Below, in pieces: positions 1-11,319 of a stretch of DNA of 64,000 nucleotides. Location: the NCBI RefSeq assembly GCF_030161615.1, contig NZ_BSUN01000001.1, positions 2,294,001 to 2,358,000 of the forward strand. The letters run 5' to 3'. The notes beneath the pieces were generated by a model. The model did not search any database. It saw only the letters and a list, made by a program, of their open reading frames with translations, and was not told the origin of the DNA. Position 1 is the stretch's first letter, and the number at the start of each line of letters is the position of its first letter. The position numbers were made by a program, and so were the translations under genes. Origin of the DNA: Demequina litorisediminis (GTDB lineage: Bacteria; Actinomycetota; Actinomycetes; Actinomycetales; Demequinaceae).

Positions 1-74
1 CGCCCTACGTCGCAATCGACATCGTCCCTTCGCCCCACGAGGGCGGTGGCTCCTTCACCGCGGGCGTCGGGTGA
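1..74 (+). CDS. C-terminal fragment of an upstream gene
   Basis: The frame that ends in the TGA at 72-74 is open from the left edge and encodes about 23 residues ending PHEGGGSFTAGVG. Its stop overlaps the GTG start of the next gene (GTGA at 71-74), the coupling used repeatedly elsewhere in this window, which suggests a real co-transcribed gene. Too little remains to identify a family. Confidence 0.5.
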   Translation, partial: PYVAIDIVPSPHEGGGSFTAGVG

Positions 75-556
75 GCGACACTCCCGCGCTGCGTGCGCTC
101 GCCGACCTGGGCATCGACTACGACGTCACCGAACACGGCCCCGTGCGCTCCCTCCAAGAGGCGGCCGATGCCCGGGGCATCGACCCGTACCAAATCCTCA
201 AGACCCTCGTGGTGCGCCGAGGCGACGACGACTTCCTATTCGTCCTCGTCCCCGGCGATCGCCAGATCGCCTGGCCAAAACTCCGCGAGCACCTCGGCGT
301 GAGCCGCCTGTCCATGCCCGACAAGGACGTGGCGCGCGACGTCACCGGATACGAACGGGGCACCATCACACCGTTCGGGTCGCGCGTCTCGCCCGCCGGA
401 ACTCCGTGGCCCGTGATCGCCGACCGCCTCGTCGTCTCGCGGGAGGGCCCGGTGTCGATCGGCGGGGGAGCGCACGGCGTCGCCGCCTCTCTCCATCCCG
501 CCGTCCTCGTTGAGGTGCTCGACGCCACCGTGGCGGACGTCACCGAGCAAGCCTGA
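71..556 (+). CDS. YbaK/EbsC-family aminoacyl-tRNA deacylase
   Basis: 161 residues, within the usual size of YbaK/ProX-type trans-editing domains that hydrolyse mischarged Cys-tRNA(Pro) or related aminoacyl-tRNAs. Family features seen are a short N-terminal helix (ALRALADLGIDYDV), the YQILKTLVV segment with the conserved lysine expected in the active pocket, a GDRQIAWPKLREHLG stretch and the glycine-rich GTITPFG loop that shapes the substrate pocket. GTG start at 71 overlaps the upstream stop. The exact tRNA substrate cannot be told from sequence. No frame disturbance. Confidence 0.85.
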   Translation: MSDTPALRALADLGIDYDVTEHGPVRSLQEAADARGIDPYQILKTLVVRRGDDDFLFVLVPGDRQIAWPKLREHLGVSRLSMPDKDVARDVTGYERGTITPFGSRVSPAGTPWPVIADRLVVSREGPVSIGGGAHGVAASLHPAVLVEVLDATVADVTEQA

Positions 557-580
557 GGCCGCGCCGCGCGAGACCCGCAC

Positions 581-612
581 GCGCGGCGCGAGCCCCTCCG
601 CTCACGCCGCGC
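581..612. terminator. Stem-loop between convergent genes
   Basis: GCGCGGCG at 581-588 pairs with CGCCGCGC at 605-612 around a 16-nt loop. It lies between the stop of the deacylase (556) and the stop of the convergent giant secreted-protein gene (645). There is no T-tract, so a bidirectional terminator role is inferred from position. Confidence 0.4.
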
Positions 613-644
613 GCGCTTCCCCTCAGCGGCCCTCGAACACCTGT

Positions 645-3600
645 CTAGGCGGCCGGGTCGTACCAGAATGTGGAGTGCAGGCTCGTGAACGAGTCGCCAC
701 CCGTGATGCCTCCACCCATGAGGTGGATGGTGTCGCCGATGGTCGCCGCGGCCGCCCCGTGACGTCCCGTCGGCAGCGGCGCCAGCGTCCGCCACGTCAG
801 CGTCAGCGGATCCCATTCCTCCACCACCGTGTAGCCACCACCACCCGGCGCGCTCTCACCGCCGATGACCTGCACCTTGCCGTGGAGCATGCCCACCGAA
901 GCGTTGCGTCGTGCCGTCGGGAGGGATGAGCCCACCGTCCAGTTACCGGTGGACAGGTTCCAGACCTCGGTGTTCGACATCTGGGCATTTACGGCCGCCC
1001 CGCCCCCGCTCGTGGTGCGACCGCCGAACACGAACAGCCTGTTGTTGGTCGCCGCCATCGCGAACGCGTCGCGCGGGGTGTTGAGCGAGTTCATCGTGGC
1101 CCACGTGCCGGTGGCCGGGTCGAACCGCTCCACGGCACCCGAGGACACGCCGCTGGCCAGCATGCCGCCCGCGACGTAGAGCAGGCCGCCAAGTTCGGCG
1201 ACGCCGCCTCCGCCGCGTGCCGTCGGCATGTCGGGTAGCGCCGTCCAGGTATCCGTGGACGGGTCGTACACGGCGGCGTTGTTCACGGCCCCACCCGTGG
1301 CGGTCGTCTGGCCGCCGAAGGCGTAGAGCCTTGCCGTCGTAGGCCACCACCATCGGCGCCTCAACCGCCTCGCCGGGCAGCGGGGCGACCTCGGTCCAGG
1401 TGCCTGCCTCGGAGTCGTACGCGAGCACCTCGTTGGACGGGCCGGAGTCGTCCTTGCCGCCCACCACGTAGGCGGTGTCGCCGATCGCGGCGCCTCCCGC
1501 CTCGAGCTTCGCGCCCGGCAGCGGCTCCGCGCTCTCCCAGCACCCCGGTCCCTGCGGGATGACGGTCGTGACCTGCGAGCCGCCAAACTCGCCCACGAAG
1601 AACACGCCATTCGGTCCCTGGGCGATCGGCAGCGGGTCGTCGAACCCGGTGACCAGGTTGTCGGCATGGACCACCGAGCGCCCATCCTCGGAGAGCCTGA
1701 ACTCGGGTCACCGAGTCGCCCACCGAGTAGTTGGTGATCAGCAGGTCGCCGTCGAGCGCCCCACAGGCCACGTCGCCGTCGTACTCGATGATGCCGTCCG
1801 CGGACCGGTTGAGCCCCAGGTCCCAGATGGCAGGCGTGTAGTTGGGCAGCGGATCAACGCCCTGGAACGTCCCGTCCCCGAACACGCACTCATCACGGTA
1901 GGGGTTCGGGTGTCCGTAGTAGTTGCCCTCCTCGAGGAGGTACAGGCTGTCGCCCTGCGCCCCGGGGTTGTCCGTTTCGAGGTCCGCGAGGCCCGTGCAG
2001 GGCGCCTCGGCAGACGGAGGCACGGTGCCCTCGACTCCCAGCCCGTTGTTGGGGCCGTACAGGTAGCCGTTCGAGTGAACCGTGAAGTCGTACATGTTGC
2101 GCAGGCCCGACGAGAACACGGAGACATCGCACGCCTCGGGGATGCCGAACTCGTACAGCGGCGTGGCGCATTCGCCCTGGAAGGTGGGCGACTTCACGTC
2201 GGCCACCAGCAGAGCCGCTGACAAGGGCTGCTCGGGCCGGTCGCCGAACTCGCCCGTGGTGCCGTGCGGGGCGCCCGTGCCGGTGTTCGACCCCACCGCG
2301 ATGTACAGCCGCCCGTCGGTGCCGAAGTGGATGCCGTTGATCGCGTGGTTCGCGTTGGCGCGTGGCAGGCCCGTGATGATGTCCTCTCGCACCGAATGGT
2401 TCGGGCCCGAGAGCCGGGTGATGACGGACGAGTTGATCTGCCCGCCGTACACATGCGGCGAACTATGCGAGATCCACAAAATCACGTTGTCCGGAGTGGA
2501 CTCGGGATCGTAGGTGATGCCGAGCGTCAGGCCCTCGTCCAGGGTCTCGATGACCTCGTCCTCCACCACGTTCCAGTCCTCGTCGAACGTGAGTGCGTGG
2601 ATGGTGCCCATGAGCCTCCGTCACGTAGAGCCGGTCGTCGGGGCCCCACACCATCGCGGTCGGCATCGAGATGTCGGTGGAGGTTCGGGTGAACTCGAAC
2701 GACGTGTCACCCTGCTCCGCGGCGAAGTCCGAGACCACGAAGTCGGCGAATTTATACGTCAGCGGCGCCGCCCCGTTGCGGTGGGTGGCCATGATGCCGC
2801 CCCACGACCGGGTGCCGATCTCGGGGTCGAGTCCTGCCGCGTCGAAGGCTGAACCACGCCCCGGGCACGATGGTCGACATCAGCAGGTTGGTGGGCCCGT
2901 CGGCGATCGAGTAGCGCGCCGAGATGGTGCGCGTGTAGGGATCGGTCAGCAACTCGAGGTAGACGTCATTGCCCACGATGAGCGAACTCGACTGAGTCTG
3001 GCCCGCTCCGCGCACCCCGTTCTGCTCCACCAGGAACTCGATGAGCGTCTGGGTGGGCGTCGACTCCACCACGAGCCTTGACGTAGTTGTCCTCGTCGAT
3101 GCCGAAGTACAGGCCGGCCTGCTCGTAGTTGCCGGTGCCCGCAGGCACATCCTCGATGGTGGTGCCGATGGACGTGATCTGGCTGGGCGCGTCGATGCCG
3201 ACACCGAGCGCGTTGTCCAGCGAGTTCACGCCGAGCGACTGGATGCCGGCCGTGGTCGTGACATTGAGGTCACCGCCCACCAGGTCGAGCTCGATGTTGT
3301 CCGGTAGGTAGCGCTGGCCGTGGGTGGTGGGTTGCACGTACGTGAAGCCCGTGCCCACGCCGTTCTTGTCGGGGATGCCTCCAAAGTTTTCGGAGAAGTC
3401 CAGGCCATAGGGCAGGTCCACCAGCAGGCTCGGAGCACTCGAGCGGATAGCACTCGGCAGGCGCCCCCTCCACCTCGAAGCCGACCTCGACGGTGAGGTT
3501 CACGTAGCCGGCCGCGGCCACCGTGATGGCGGCGGTGTAGTTGCCGGACAGCAGGCCCTCGGGGTCTGCCGTGGCGGTCAGGGTGCCGCCGGCGCTGGCC

Positions 3601-6600
3601 GATGCCGGAGTCACCGTCAGCCAGTCGGCCGTGTCAGTGATGCTGAGGACGGGTGTGGCGCCGTCGGAAGCCGTCACCGTAAAGGTAGTCGCCACGGCGC
3701 CCTCGCCCTCACCCGCCTCCAGCGCGAGCCTGCGGGGAGAGGCCGCGAGCGTCGGGGCGCTGTTGACGACCTCAAACTCAGCGTGGGCGATCTCCTCGAC
3801 CCCGTTCGCGATGATGCGTGCCGTGATGGTGTGCGGGCCGTCGGGCAGCGCCGTGGTGTCGAACGGCGCGGCCACGGAGTTGGTGCCGCCGTTGAAGTCG
3901 TGCGGCGCCGTGTTTTCGATGTGTGTCGCCGCCCCCGACATGGCGGGGTCGTCGAGGAAGAACTGCACCTGGGTGACGTTCGTGGTGGGCGAGGTGAACG
4001 CGAAGAGGTCGCCCGCCACCTGCGCGCCGTCGAGGTCCGTCGGGTTGGCCCTGCTCGCCGTCGCCGAGTGCTGAATCGAGTAGGTGCCGGACAGGTCCAC
4101 CACGGCAAGCGTGACGGGGACCACGAGGACCGCGCCGCCTCCCTCGATGGTGACGGAGCCGGTGTACGTGCCGGTGGCGAGCCCCTCGGGGTCGAGCGTC
4201 ACGGTGACGCCGCCCGTGCTGAGCCCGGTGGGCGCGGAGGCCGTCAGCCAGTCCTCGCCGCTGGTGGTGACACTGATGGGTAGCGTGCCCGCCCCGCCTG
4301 TGCCGATGACGAGGTTCGAGACCACGGGTGCGTCGTCCGAGGACGCATTCACGGTCAGCGGGTTGGGCGAAGCCGAGAGCACCGCCGCGTCGTTCTCCAC
4401 CGAGAAGGTGGCCTGCGCCACCTCCGTGCCGGACGCCGTCGTGATCAGCGCCGTCAGCGTGTGGAGGCCATCGGGAAGTGCGGTCGTGTCGAAGGGGTTC
4501 GCCGCGGACGTGGTGCCGCCCTCGAGGTCATGGGGCGCGATGAGTTCCGAGTGGTATACGCCGCCGCTCATGTCCGTGTCGTCCACGAAGAAGTCGACGC
4601 GGGTGACGCCGGTGGTCGGCGACGTGAAGGCGTAGATATCGCCCACGACGCTCGCGCCGTCCAACGCCGCAGCGGCCCCGCGTCCCGGCGACGTCGAGTA
4701 CAGCAACGAGTAGGTCGCGCTGGCGGGAGTGACGGTGAGCGCCACGGGAATGGCCAGCGGATCCGAGCCGTCGGTCGTGATCGTCACGCTCGCCGTGTAG
4801 GTTCCGGCCGCGAGACCCGCCGGGTCGGCGGTCACCTGCAGCGTGGTCGGGGTGGTGAGGTCCACGGCCGATGCCGTGAGCCAGTCCGCGTCGGGGGACA
4901 CCTCCACCGCGATGCCTGCGTTGTCGCCCGTGGTCAGGGTGACGTCGACCGTCTTGGTGACCGGGGCATCGGCCGGGCGCAGTGAGTACGACAGTGAGGA
5001 CGGCGTGGCAACCACGCCGATGACGTCGTTCGCGACCGCGAAGGTCGCCGTGGAGACTTCGGCGCCGCCCGCGGTGAGTGCGATGCGCGCCGTGAGGGTG
5101 TGGGTGCCGTCGGCGAGGGTGGTGGTGTCGAAGGGCAGCGCGGCGGTCGCGGTGCCGCCACGGAAGTCGAACGGCGAGTAGTTTTCCGTCTGCAGCGGCG
5201 CCCCGGTCATGCCCGGGTCGTCAAGGTAGAACAACACCTGCGAGGCGCCCGCCGCGGGTGTCGTGAAAGCGTAGATGTCTCCCACGACGCTCGCGCCATC
5301 GAGCGGCCCGGCGCCCGCGCGGCTCGGCTGGCTCGAGACGTTGATGGAGTAGGTGGACGAGGCCTCGGGCGTCACGACGAGGGTGACCTGCGTGGCGGTG
5401 CCGTTGTAGCCATCCTGCTCGAACTGGACCGTGCCCTGGTAGACGCCCGAGGCAAGCCCTGAAGGATCGGCCGTGACCGTGAACTGGGTGCCTACGCCGC
5501 CGCCGAGGCTCCGTGGCCGTGAGCCACGCCGCGGTCGAGGTCGCGGTGGCGCTCGCCGTGCTCGCATCGCTCGTGGTGACGGTCGCGATCTGCGAGGCGG
5601 GGTCGGCCGAAGCCGCCAGCGTGAACGACATCGCCGACGGCGTCGCGTTGAGGTTCGGGGTGGCGGCGTCGCCCACCGTGAAGGTGGAGGTGACCACGAC
5701 CTCGTCGCCGTCGACCCCGATGATGCGAGCCGTGACGGTGTGCTCGCCGAGGCCTAGGGCATCGACGTTGTACGGGTCGGCGGCGTTCCATGCGCCACCG
5801 CCGAGGTCGAACGGGCCGTAGCCCTCGTTGCGGGTGGGCGTTCCCGTCATCGCGGTGTTGTCCACCCAGAACATCACCCGCGCCACCTCCGTGGTGGGCG
5901 TGGTGAACGCGAAGATGTCGCCCATGACCGTGGCACCGTCGAGGGCCACGGGCGCCGCACGGTTCGGGCTGAGGCTGTAGACAATGCTGTACTCCGATGC
6001 CGGGGCCAGCAGCGGGGCTACCGCGGGCTCGTCATCCGGCTCGTCGCTGGGCTCAGCAGTAGCGCTGGGTTCGGCGGAGGCGCTGGGCTCGGCCGATGCC
6101 TCGCCGAGGCCGTGGCGCTCGGCGCCGATGATGTGGTCGGATCGGGCGCGCTCGTCGGCTCGGGGTCCGTGCTGGGCTCAGGAGAGTCATCGCTGGGCTC
6201 GGGTGTCGCGACTGCGGAGCCGGAGGGCTCCGAGGATGGCTCCGGTGAGGCACTCGCGGACGGGGTCGGTTCGGGCTCTTCCTCGACGGCGACACCGACG
6301 CCCGAGACGCCGATCACGGTGGTCGCATCGCCTGCGGCAAGCGTCACGGTACCCGAGAACGTGCCCGCCTCGGTGGGGGAGAAGGCGAGGTCGACGCTGA
6401 CGGTACCGTCGGCGGACAGTGCGCTCGCGGACGGCGTCGCCGTGAAGCCATCGCTGACGTCGGTCACCTCGAGCGCGGCGCCTTCCGTGGCGCCGACCAG
6501 GCTCACGTCGACCGAGGCCGTGCCTGTCGAGCCCACGTCGACTTGGCCGAAGCCCAGCGCCGCCGGTGCCGCGGCCAGCGCGTGGGCGTCGAGCGCCAGG

Positions 6601-7220
6601 ACCTCGACGGCGGAGACAGCAACCGATCCGGCGAGGGTGCCGACGGCCACGTCAATCGTCCCGTCCGAGGTGACGGCGGTCGAGGCGAGATAGCCCGCGG
6701 CGGGACCTGCTGCGGCCACCACGTCGAGGCCGGAGACAAACGCCTTGCCCTCGGCGGTCGCCTCGATCACGCTGGCTCCCACGGCGGCATCGGCCTCAAG
6801 CGAGGCGAGGTAGAGGCGCACCTCGTAGGACCCGGCTGCGGCGGGAATCGACCACGCCATCGGCTCGCTTCCTCCGCCGGAGCGAGCCGTCTGGAAGACC
6901 TCGGCGGGCGCGTCGCCCACGGGCGTGACCGCGGTGGCCGCCTCGACCGCGTCGTAGCCGAGCGCGGCACCGTTGGTCCAGGTGGCGCCGTCATCGGCCG
7001 CCCAATCCGGACCCGCGTCGGTGGCGGCCACCGTGCCGCCGCCCGCATTGATCCGCACCACCGGAGTGGGAGCCGCGCTGGCGGGCGCCGCGGTGACAAG
7101 CACCGACGCCGCGAAACCCAGCACGAGCGCGGCTGCGAGAGTGCGGGCCCGGGGCAGTCCCGCAAACCTGCGCCTGCGCGCCTGAGATGACGTGAAGATG
7201 GACCCGCTGCTACCGCTCAC
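645..7220 (-). CDS. Giant secreted multidomain protein (malectin, Ig/BACON-like repeats, sugar dehydrogenase-like, Kelch)
   Basis: Correcting seven AGCT-type insertions (1327, 1694, 2613, 2846, 3074, 3426, 5506) and one single-base loss near 6100 gives one frame of about 2,189 residues. GTG start at 7220 follows an AAGGGGG ribosome site. Domain order: signal peptide (1-45, ending APASA); malectin-like domain (45-190, VVRINAGGG); ASPM/choice-of-anchor-D-like domain (195-305, LGFGQVDVGSTG); Pro/Ser/Glu linker (307-410); four tandem Ig-like plus BACON-like units (412-1256); concanavalin/LamG-like domain (1263-1490); a PQQ-dependent sugar-dehydrogenase-like propeller (about 1520-1870, with GIHFGTDGRLYIAVG); Kelch repeats (1887-2185). 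There is no LPXTG or late membrane anchor, so it is probably released or held non-covalently. A role in polysaccharide binding or oxidation is inferred from domains only. Confidence 0.8.
3450..5985 (-). repeat. Four tandem Ig-like + BACON-like domain repeats
   Basis: Inside the giant secreted protein a unit of about 210 residues recurs four times. Each begins with a YSI/YSL strand and a LDGAxVxGD motif, continues with IYAFTxPT and a DDxxMSG-like loop, then a GG-rich PFDTTxLPDGxHT turn, and closes with a BACON-like half (SPxxL...DWLTA). The units are diverged, with different charged residues at most surface positions, so they are an old duplication. A likely role is as a spacer that projects the enzymatic C-terminal domains. 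Confidence 0.75.
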
Positions 7221-7486
7221 GACCTGCCCCCTTGTGCGAGTGTGAGTGCTCCGACGTGGATGTCCTGCAACTCGGTGCGTCACTCGCCTCGGCGGCCTTG
7301 CCTGCTGGTGCATGGGTCCGTTCCCTCGAACGGCCGACCCCTCAGCGTTCACGCACTGCGCCCGACGCTACACCGATTCGCCGCGCCGCGCGAGAGATTT
7401 GTCACACTAGCCCGCGTGCCGCCAAGGAGGTTCTAGACAGGTATTTTCAGCAGGTGTATGTTTCGCGCCGCGACGTCCCGCGAGCG

Positions 7487-8080
7487 CTATACGCGGCGCG
7501 GCACTGCCTCGCCGGCGTCCACGAGCGCCAGCCAGCCCGTGACGCGCTCCTCAAAGGCATCGGCCGCATCGGCGTCGTAGTCCGGGAGCGAGGGGTCAAC
7601 GAACATGTGCTCGCGGCCCGCGTAGGTGAAGACCTCCGCGTGCGGGGCCGAGCGTCGGAGCGCCTCGACCTCGTCGCTGGTGCACCAATCGTCGGGATCG
7701 GCGACATGGACCTGGACCGGAAGGTGAGCGGGCCACGGTCCCCCCAGGTGCTCCGGGGGAATGGCGCCACCGATGAGGACGCAACCGCGCATGCCGCGCC
7801 GATGCTGTGCCAGGACCTGTGCCTGCATCGACCCCAGCGAGAATCCGATGGTGACGTCCGCGTCCGGGTGCTTGCGCGCCGCCCGCATGGCGACATGCGC
7901 CACCGCGTCGCGCCCGATGGACTCGGCGTGAGCCACGCCGTCGTCGAGGCTGGTGAACGTCAGGCCCGCGTAGGTGTCCGGTGTGTGGACGGTGTGGCCC
8001 TCGGCCCGCAAGCGCTCGGCAAGAGCGCACAGGCCCTCAGTGAGGCCGTGCGCGTGGTGGAAGAGCAGGATCTCCGCCAT
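7487..8080 (-). CDS. Dienelactone hydrolase family protein
   Basis: 197 residues of alpha/beta hydrolase type. The nucleophile elbow GFSLGSMQA sits near residue 80, with a late Asp (ADPDDW, about 132) and His (GREHMF, about 157) in the order expected for the Ser/Cys-Asp-His triad. The opening ILLFHHAHGLTEG is the usual strand 3 and oxyanion loop. No signal peptide, so cytoplasmic. It is transcribed divergently from the membrane hydrolase starting at 8174, 93 bp away. The substrate is unknown. The frame is intact. Confidence 0.75.
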   Translation of the reverse strand: MAEILLFHHAHGLTEGLCALAERLRAEGHTVHTPDTYAGLTFTSLDDGVAHAESIGRDAVAHVAMRAARKHPDADVTIGFSLGSMQAQVLAQHRRGMRGCVLIGGAIPPEHLGGPWPAHLPVQVHVADPDDWCTSDEVEALRRSAPHAEVFTYAGREHMFVDPSLPDYDADAADAFEERVTGWLALVDAGEAVPRRV

Positions 8081-8173
8081 AGGTTCAGTCTCACCCCGTT
8101 TGCCCGCTCGCGCACGTCGGAGGAGTCGCGCCGTCGGGACGCGTGTGGGTGGTCCGGAGTACGTTCAGTTCCC

Positions 8174-10470
8174 ATGGAGGGGATCGAGGACCTGCGTCCC
8201 ATACACGTGCCGCCTGGGGTGATCGAGTTGCGAGTGCACGGGGTCTCCGGCACGCCGCCAGAGGAGCCTCCTGCGTGACGTTCCCGTGCGCGTCGCGGGC
8301 GACGACCACGTGGGGTTCTACCGTTCGCGTCACGCCGCGCTCGAGCACGGGATCGTTGAGGCTTTCAGTTGGGGTGGTTTGACCTCCGGGCGACGCTCCA
8401 CCGCGCTGTGGCTGTTCCTGGCGCCCTTCGCGCTGGTCAATGTCGCCGGCTGGATGCTGCCGCGCGAGCAGCAGGATGACTCCGGCTATGAGCGTGCGGC
8501 GCGTGGTCGGGCCGAGCGCTGGCGCAACGGCGGCGTGCGAGTCGTGACGCTGATGATGACGGGCCTGCTCGCGCTTGCCGGACTCCAAAGCGCCCTCGCC
8601 CTCCTCGGACTCCTCGACGCGACCCGCGCCTCCGGACCTCCATTGCTGGCCACGGCCGTCCTGGTGGGGGACTCCTTCCCGTGGCTCTGCACCTCATCAC
8701 GCGCGCGGGTTCGCACGAGCGCAAGCCCGGTGAGGCTCGCCACTGGGACGATCCATGGGGCCACGCCGAGTACGTGAAGTCCCTGGCAAGCGCACATCTG
8801 GGGGCCGCGCTGGGAGCCGTGGCGATGATGGCAGGTGCGCTCGCGGTCGCGACCAGCGCGTCCACGTGGGCCGTCGTCGGCGCCGTCCTGGGGGCGGCCG
8901 CCACGGGAATCGCCGCCGTGGTTGCCATCGCCATCAGCATGGACAGGCTCGACGCGGTTCGGCGTCATGGGGACGGCCGCCGCTGCAGGCGGCGCCGTGG
9001 CCTGGTTGGTGACGGTGGTGGCCATCGGCACGTCAGGGGGCGCCGAACGACGCATGGCCGATGCCGTGGGCGGCTCGATGACGTACGGCTTCATCGTGCT
9101 CGCGGTCCTGGGCGTCGGGGGAGCGCTCGCGATGTGTGGCGCCGAACTCCGTCTTCCCGTGAGGAGCCTCGCGGTGGTTTTCCGCCACCTTCGCGGTGTG
9201 GGGCCTGTTCGTCCTGCTGACGGCCTGCGGCGCTCTGCTGTATCTGGTGCTGGGCTGGCGGTCCGGGGTGGGCCTGTGGGAGTTCGCCCGCAGTCCGGAG
9301 CCGGCGGCGCTGTTCGCCTGGGCGCGCGCCGTGGCGGTGCTGTTGGCCGTCGCGCTGCTGTACGTCGTCGCCCGGTTCGTGTGGGCTCAACGCCCCCTTG
9401 CGGCCCGCGCCCCCGACCACGCCAGCGCGGGATTCGACTTGAGGCGCGCCATCGACGAGGCGCCGAGCGTGCTGCGCCAGGCCGCGGCGGGGCTGGCCGT
9501 GGGCGCCCTCGTCACCCTCGTCGCGTGGTGGGTCGACACGGGGGCCGACTCGCGCGTCGCGCCCACCTGGTCGGACCCGGCGGCGGGCTGGGGACTGCTC
9601 GGGTGGGTCGCGCTTGCGGCCGTGCTCGTCGCGGTGGCGTGGCACGTGGCATGGACGTGGATCAAGGCGGCGGTCGTGGTTGCCGCGGGGCTGGGGCTCG
9701 TGGGTCTGCACGAGCCTACTCGATGCGGCGGGCGTGCTGCCGGGGGACACCATCGTGCCCGCCGCCGGCGCCTCTGGCCTCGTCGCGGTCGCGGGCACCT
9801 TGTTCACCGACGTCGCGGTCATCACGGCATTGCTGGTGCCCTGGGCGGCCGCGGCGTGGTTCGTGCTGCGTGCCTCAGACTCGCGCCGCGCCCGCCGCTC
9901 CGTGGGGGTGCTGTGGGACCTCACCAACTACTGGCCCCGCATGTATCACCCGTGGGCTCCTCCCGCCTACAACGAGCGCGCCGTGCCTGCACTCGAACGG
10001 CGCGTGCGGACCCTGCTGCGAGACCCGGCGTCGCCCATCGTGATCGTGTCCGCCCACTCCCAGGGAGCGGTGATCGCGTTCGCGGTCATGAACCGGCTGC
10101 TGGCCGACCCCGACCTCCCGCACGAGCGTCTGAGGTTCCTCACCTATGGGCAGGCTCCTCGACCGCCACTACCGGGTGCTCTTCCCCCACATGTTCAACG
10201 CCGACCAGCACGCGCGCGTCAGCCGTGGACTACCGCGCCGATGGATCTCGCTGTACCGAGAGACCGACCCCCTGGGTTACCCCGTGCGGGCTCTCGGCGA
10301 GTTTTCGCGTCGCGCAAGCCACCTCATGCCGGACCTAGCAGTCACCGCCTACGGGCACTCGTCGTACCCGTACAGCCCGCAGTTTCAGGCTCGCCATCGA
10401 CTACCTCGGCAGGCCTGGCCCGCACCCGTTGCCGGGCGAGGAGGCGCCGTTCATCGAGCCTCCCGCCTGA
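8174..10470 (+). CDS. Polytopic membrane protein with C-terminal serine-hydrolase domain
   Basis: Corrected length is about 763 residues after removing AGCT-type insertions at 8265, 8945, 9165, 9713, 10152 and 10387, and restoring one G in the run at 8666-8670. The N-terminus carries IELRVHGVSGTPPEELL, a motif that often opens large actinobacterial hydrolases. Several hydrophobic segments follow (for example ALWLFLAPFALVNVAGWML and WAVVGAVLGAAATGIAAVV), giving at least eight probable membrane helices. The last third is soluble and contains the nucleophile elbow SAHSQGAVIAF (SxSxG-like, HSQG) and a late LYRETDPLGYPV. The true stop is ambiguous (TGA at 10468 or TAG at 10474), because the terminal GAGCCT could itself be an expanded AGCT. 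Function: probably lipid or ester hydrolysis at the membrane, inferred. Confidence 0.7.
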
Positions 10471-10473
10471 CCG

Positions 10474-11319
10474 CTAGGCCTGCGCCGGCATCTCGGAGAC
10501 GGAGAACGGATCCGTGGTGGGTGCCTCCGAGCCGCCAGACGGCTCCACCGTGAGCGCCACGGCGGCAAGGGCGTCGATGTCGCCCTCGGCCACGGCAACG
10601 TACGTCCCGTCGTCATGCGGAACAAACGTCGGCCCCGGTAGCACGCTGCCATCGGCCATTACGAGCCACACCTGGTACTCCGTGCCGTCGTCGGGCAATG
10701 GCGCCGCGCTTCCCAGGAGCGCCACCGAGCCCTGCTCGGCACTGACCATCACCTTGCCGCTGCCAAGGCTCGACGACCATGGATTCCATGTCCGCAGCGG
10801 CGGCGACCTCGAGTGCCTCGCGCTCGAGAGCGACAGTGGCAGAGCGGTCCGCGCGGGCATCGGCGATCATGACGCCACCCACCACCAGCACAGTGACCGT
10901 CACCGCGGCGACGGGTGCGGCGATCCACCACCGTCGCGATGCGCCGGAGCGTGATGGGCGCGAGGAGCGGGATCCCCGCGCGAAACGGGTGTCGCGCACG
11001 TCGCTGGCAGCCGCGGTGCCCGCGGGCGCTGCAGCGGACGTAGGCGACGGCGCGCTCTGCGTGGCAGGCGCGGCCGGGGAGTAAGGAGCGGAGGCACCTG
11101 CGCCGTGCGCTCAATCTGAGCCATCACGGACGAACGGAGTGACGTGGGCGGCATGACCTCGTGGGATGCCGCGAGTTCCTCGACCGCAAGCGCGAGCGAT
11201 GCGACCTCGTCGCGGCACTCCGCGCAGTCGGCAAGATGCGCCTCAAACGCGTCGCGGTCCGCAGGGTCGAGCGCGTCGATCGCGTACGACGCGGCCAGCG
11301 TGTGCAGATTCTCGTTCAT
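10474..11319 (-). CDS. rskA: Anti-sigma-K factor RskA
   Basis: Corrected length is 281 residues, with one AGCT-type insertion at 10766 and one lost base near 11092 (GGG read as GG). The N-terminal zinc-binding anti-sigma region has the HLADCAECRDE motif (H-x3-C-x2-C type). A Pro/Ala linker and a single membrane helix (WWIAAPVAAVTVTVLVVGGVMI) follow. The extracellular RskA C-domain contains GTEYQVWLVMADGSVLPGPTF. ATG at 11319 overlaps the sigma factor stop, so the two are translationally coupled. Family knowledge: it holds SigK inactive at the membrane until regulated proteolysis. Confidence 0.88.

Noticed and set aside
118..816. Long antisense frames opposite the YbaK-like gene and elsewhere
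   Set aside because: They are Arg/Pro/His-rich shadow frames typical of high-GC DNA and have no family features or ribosome sites.
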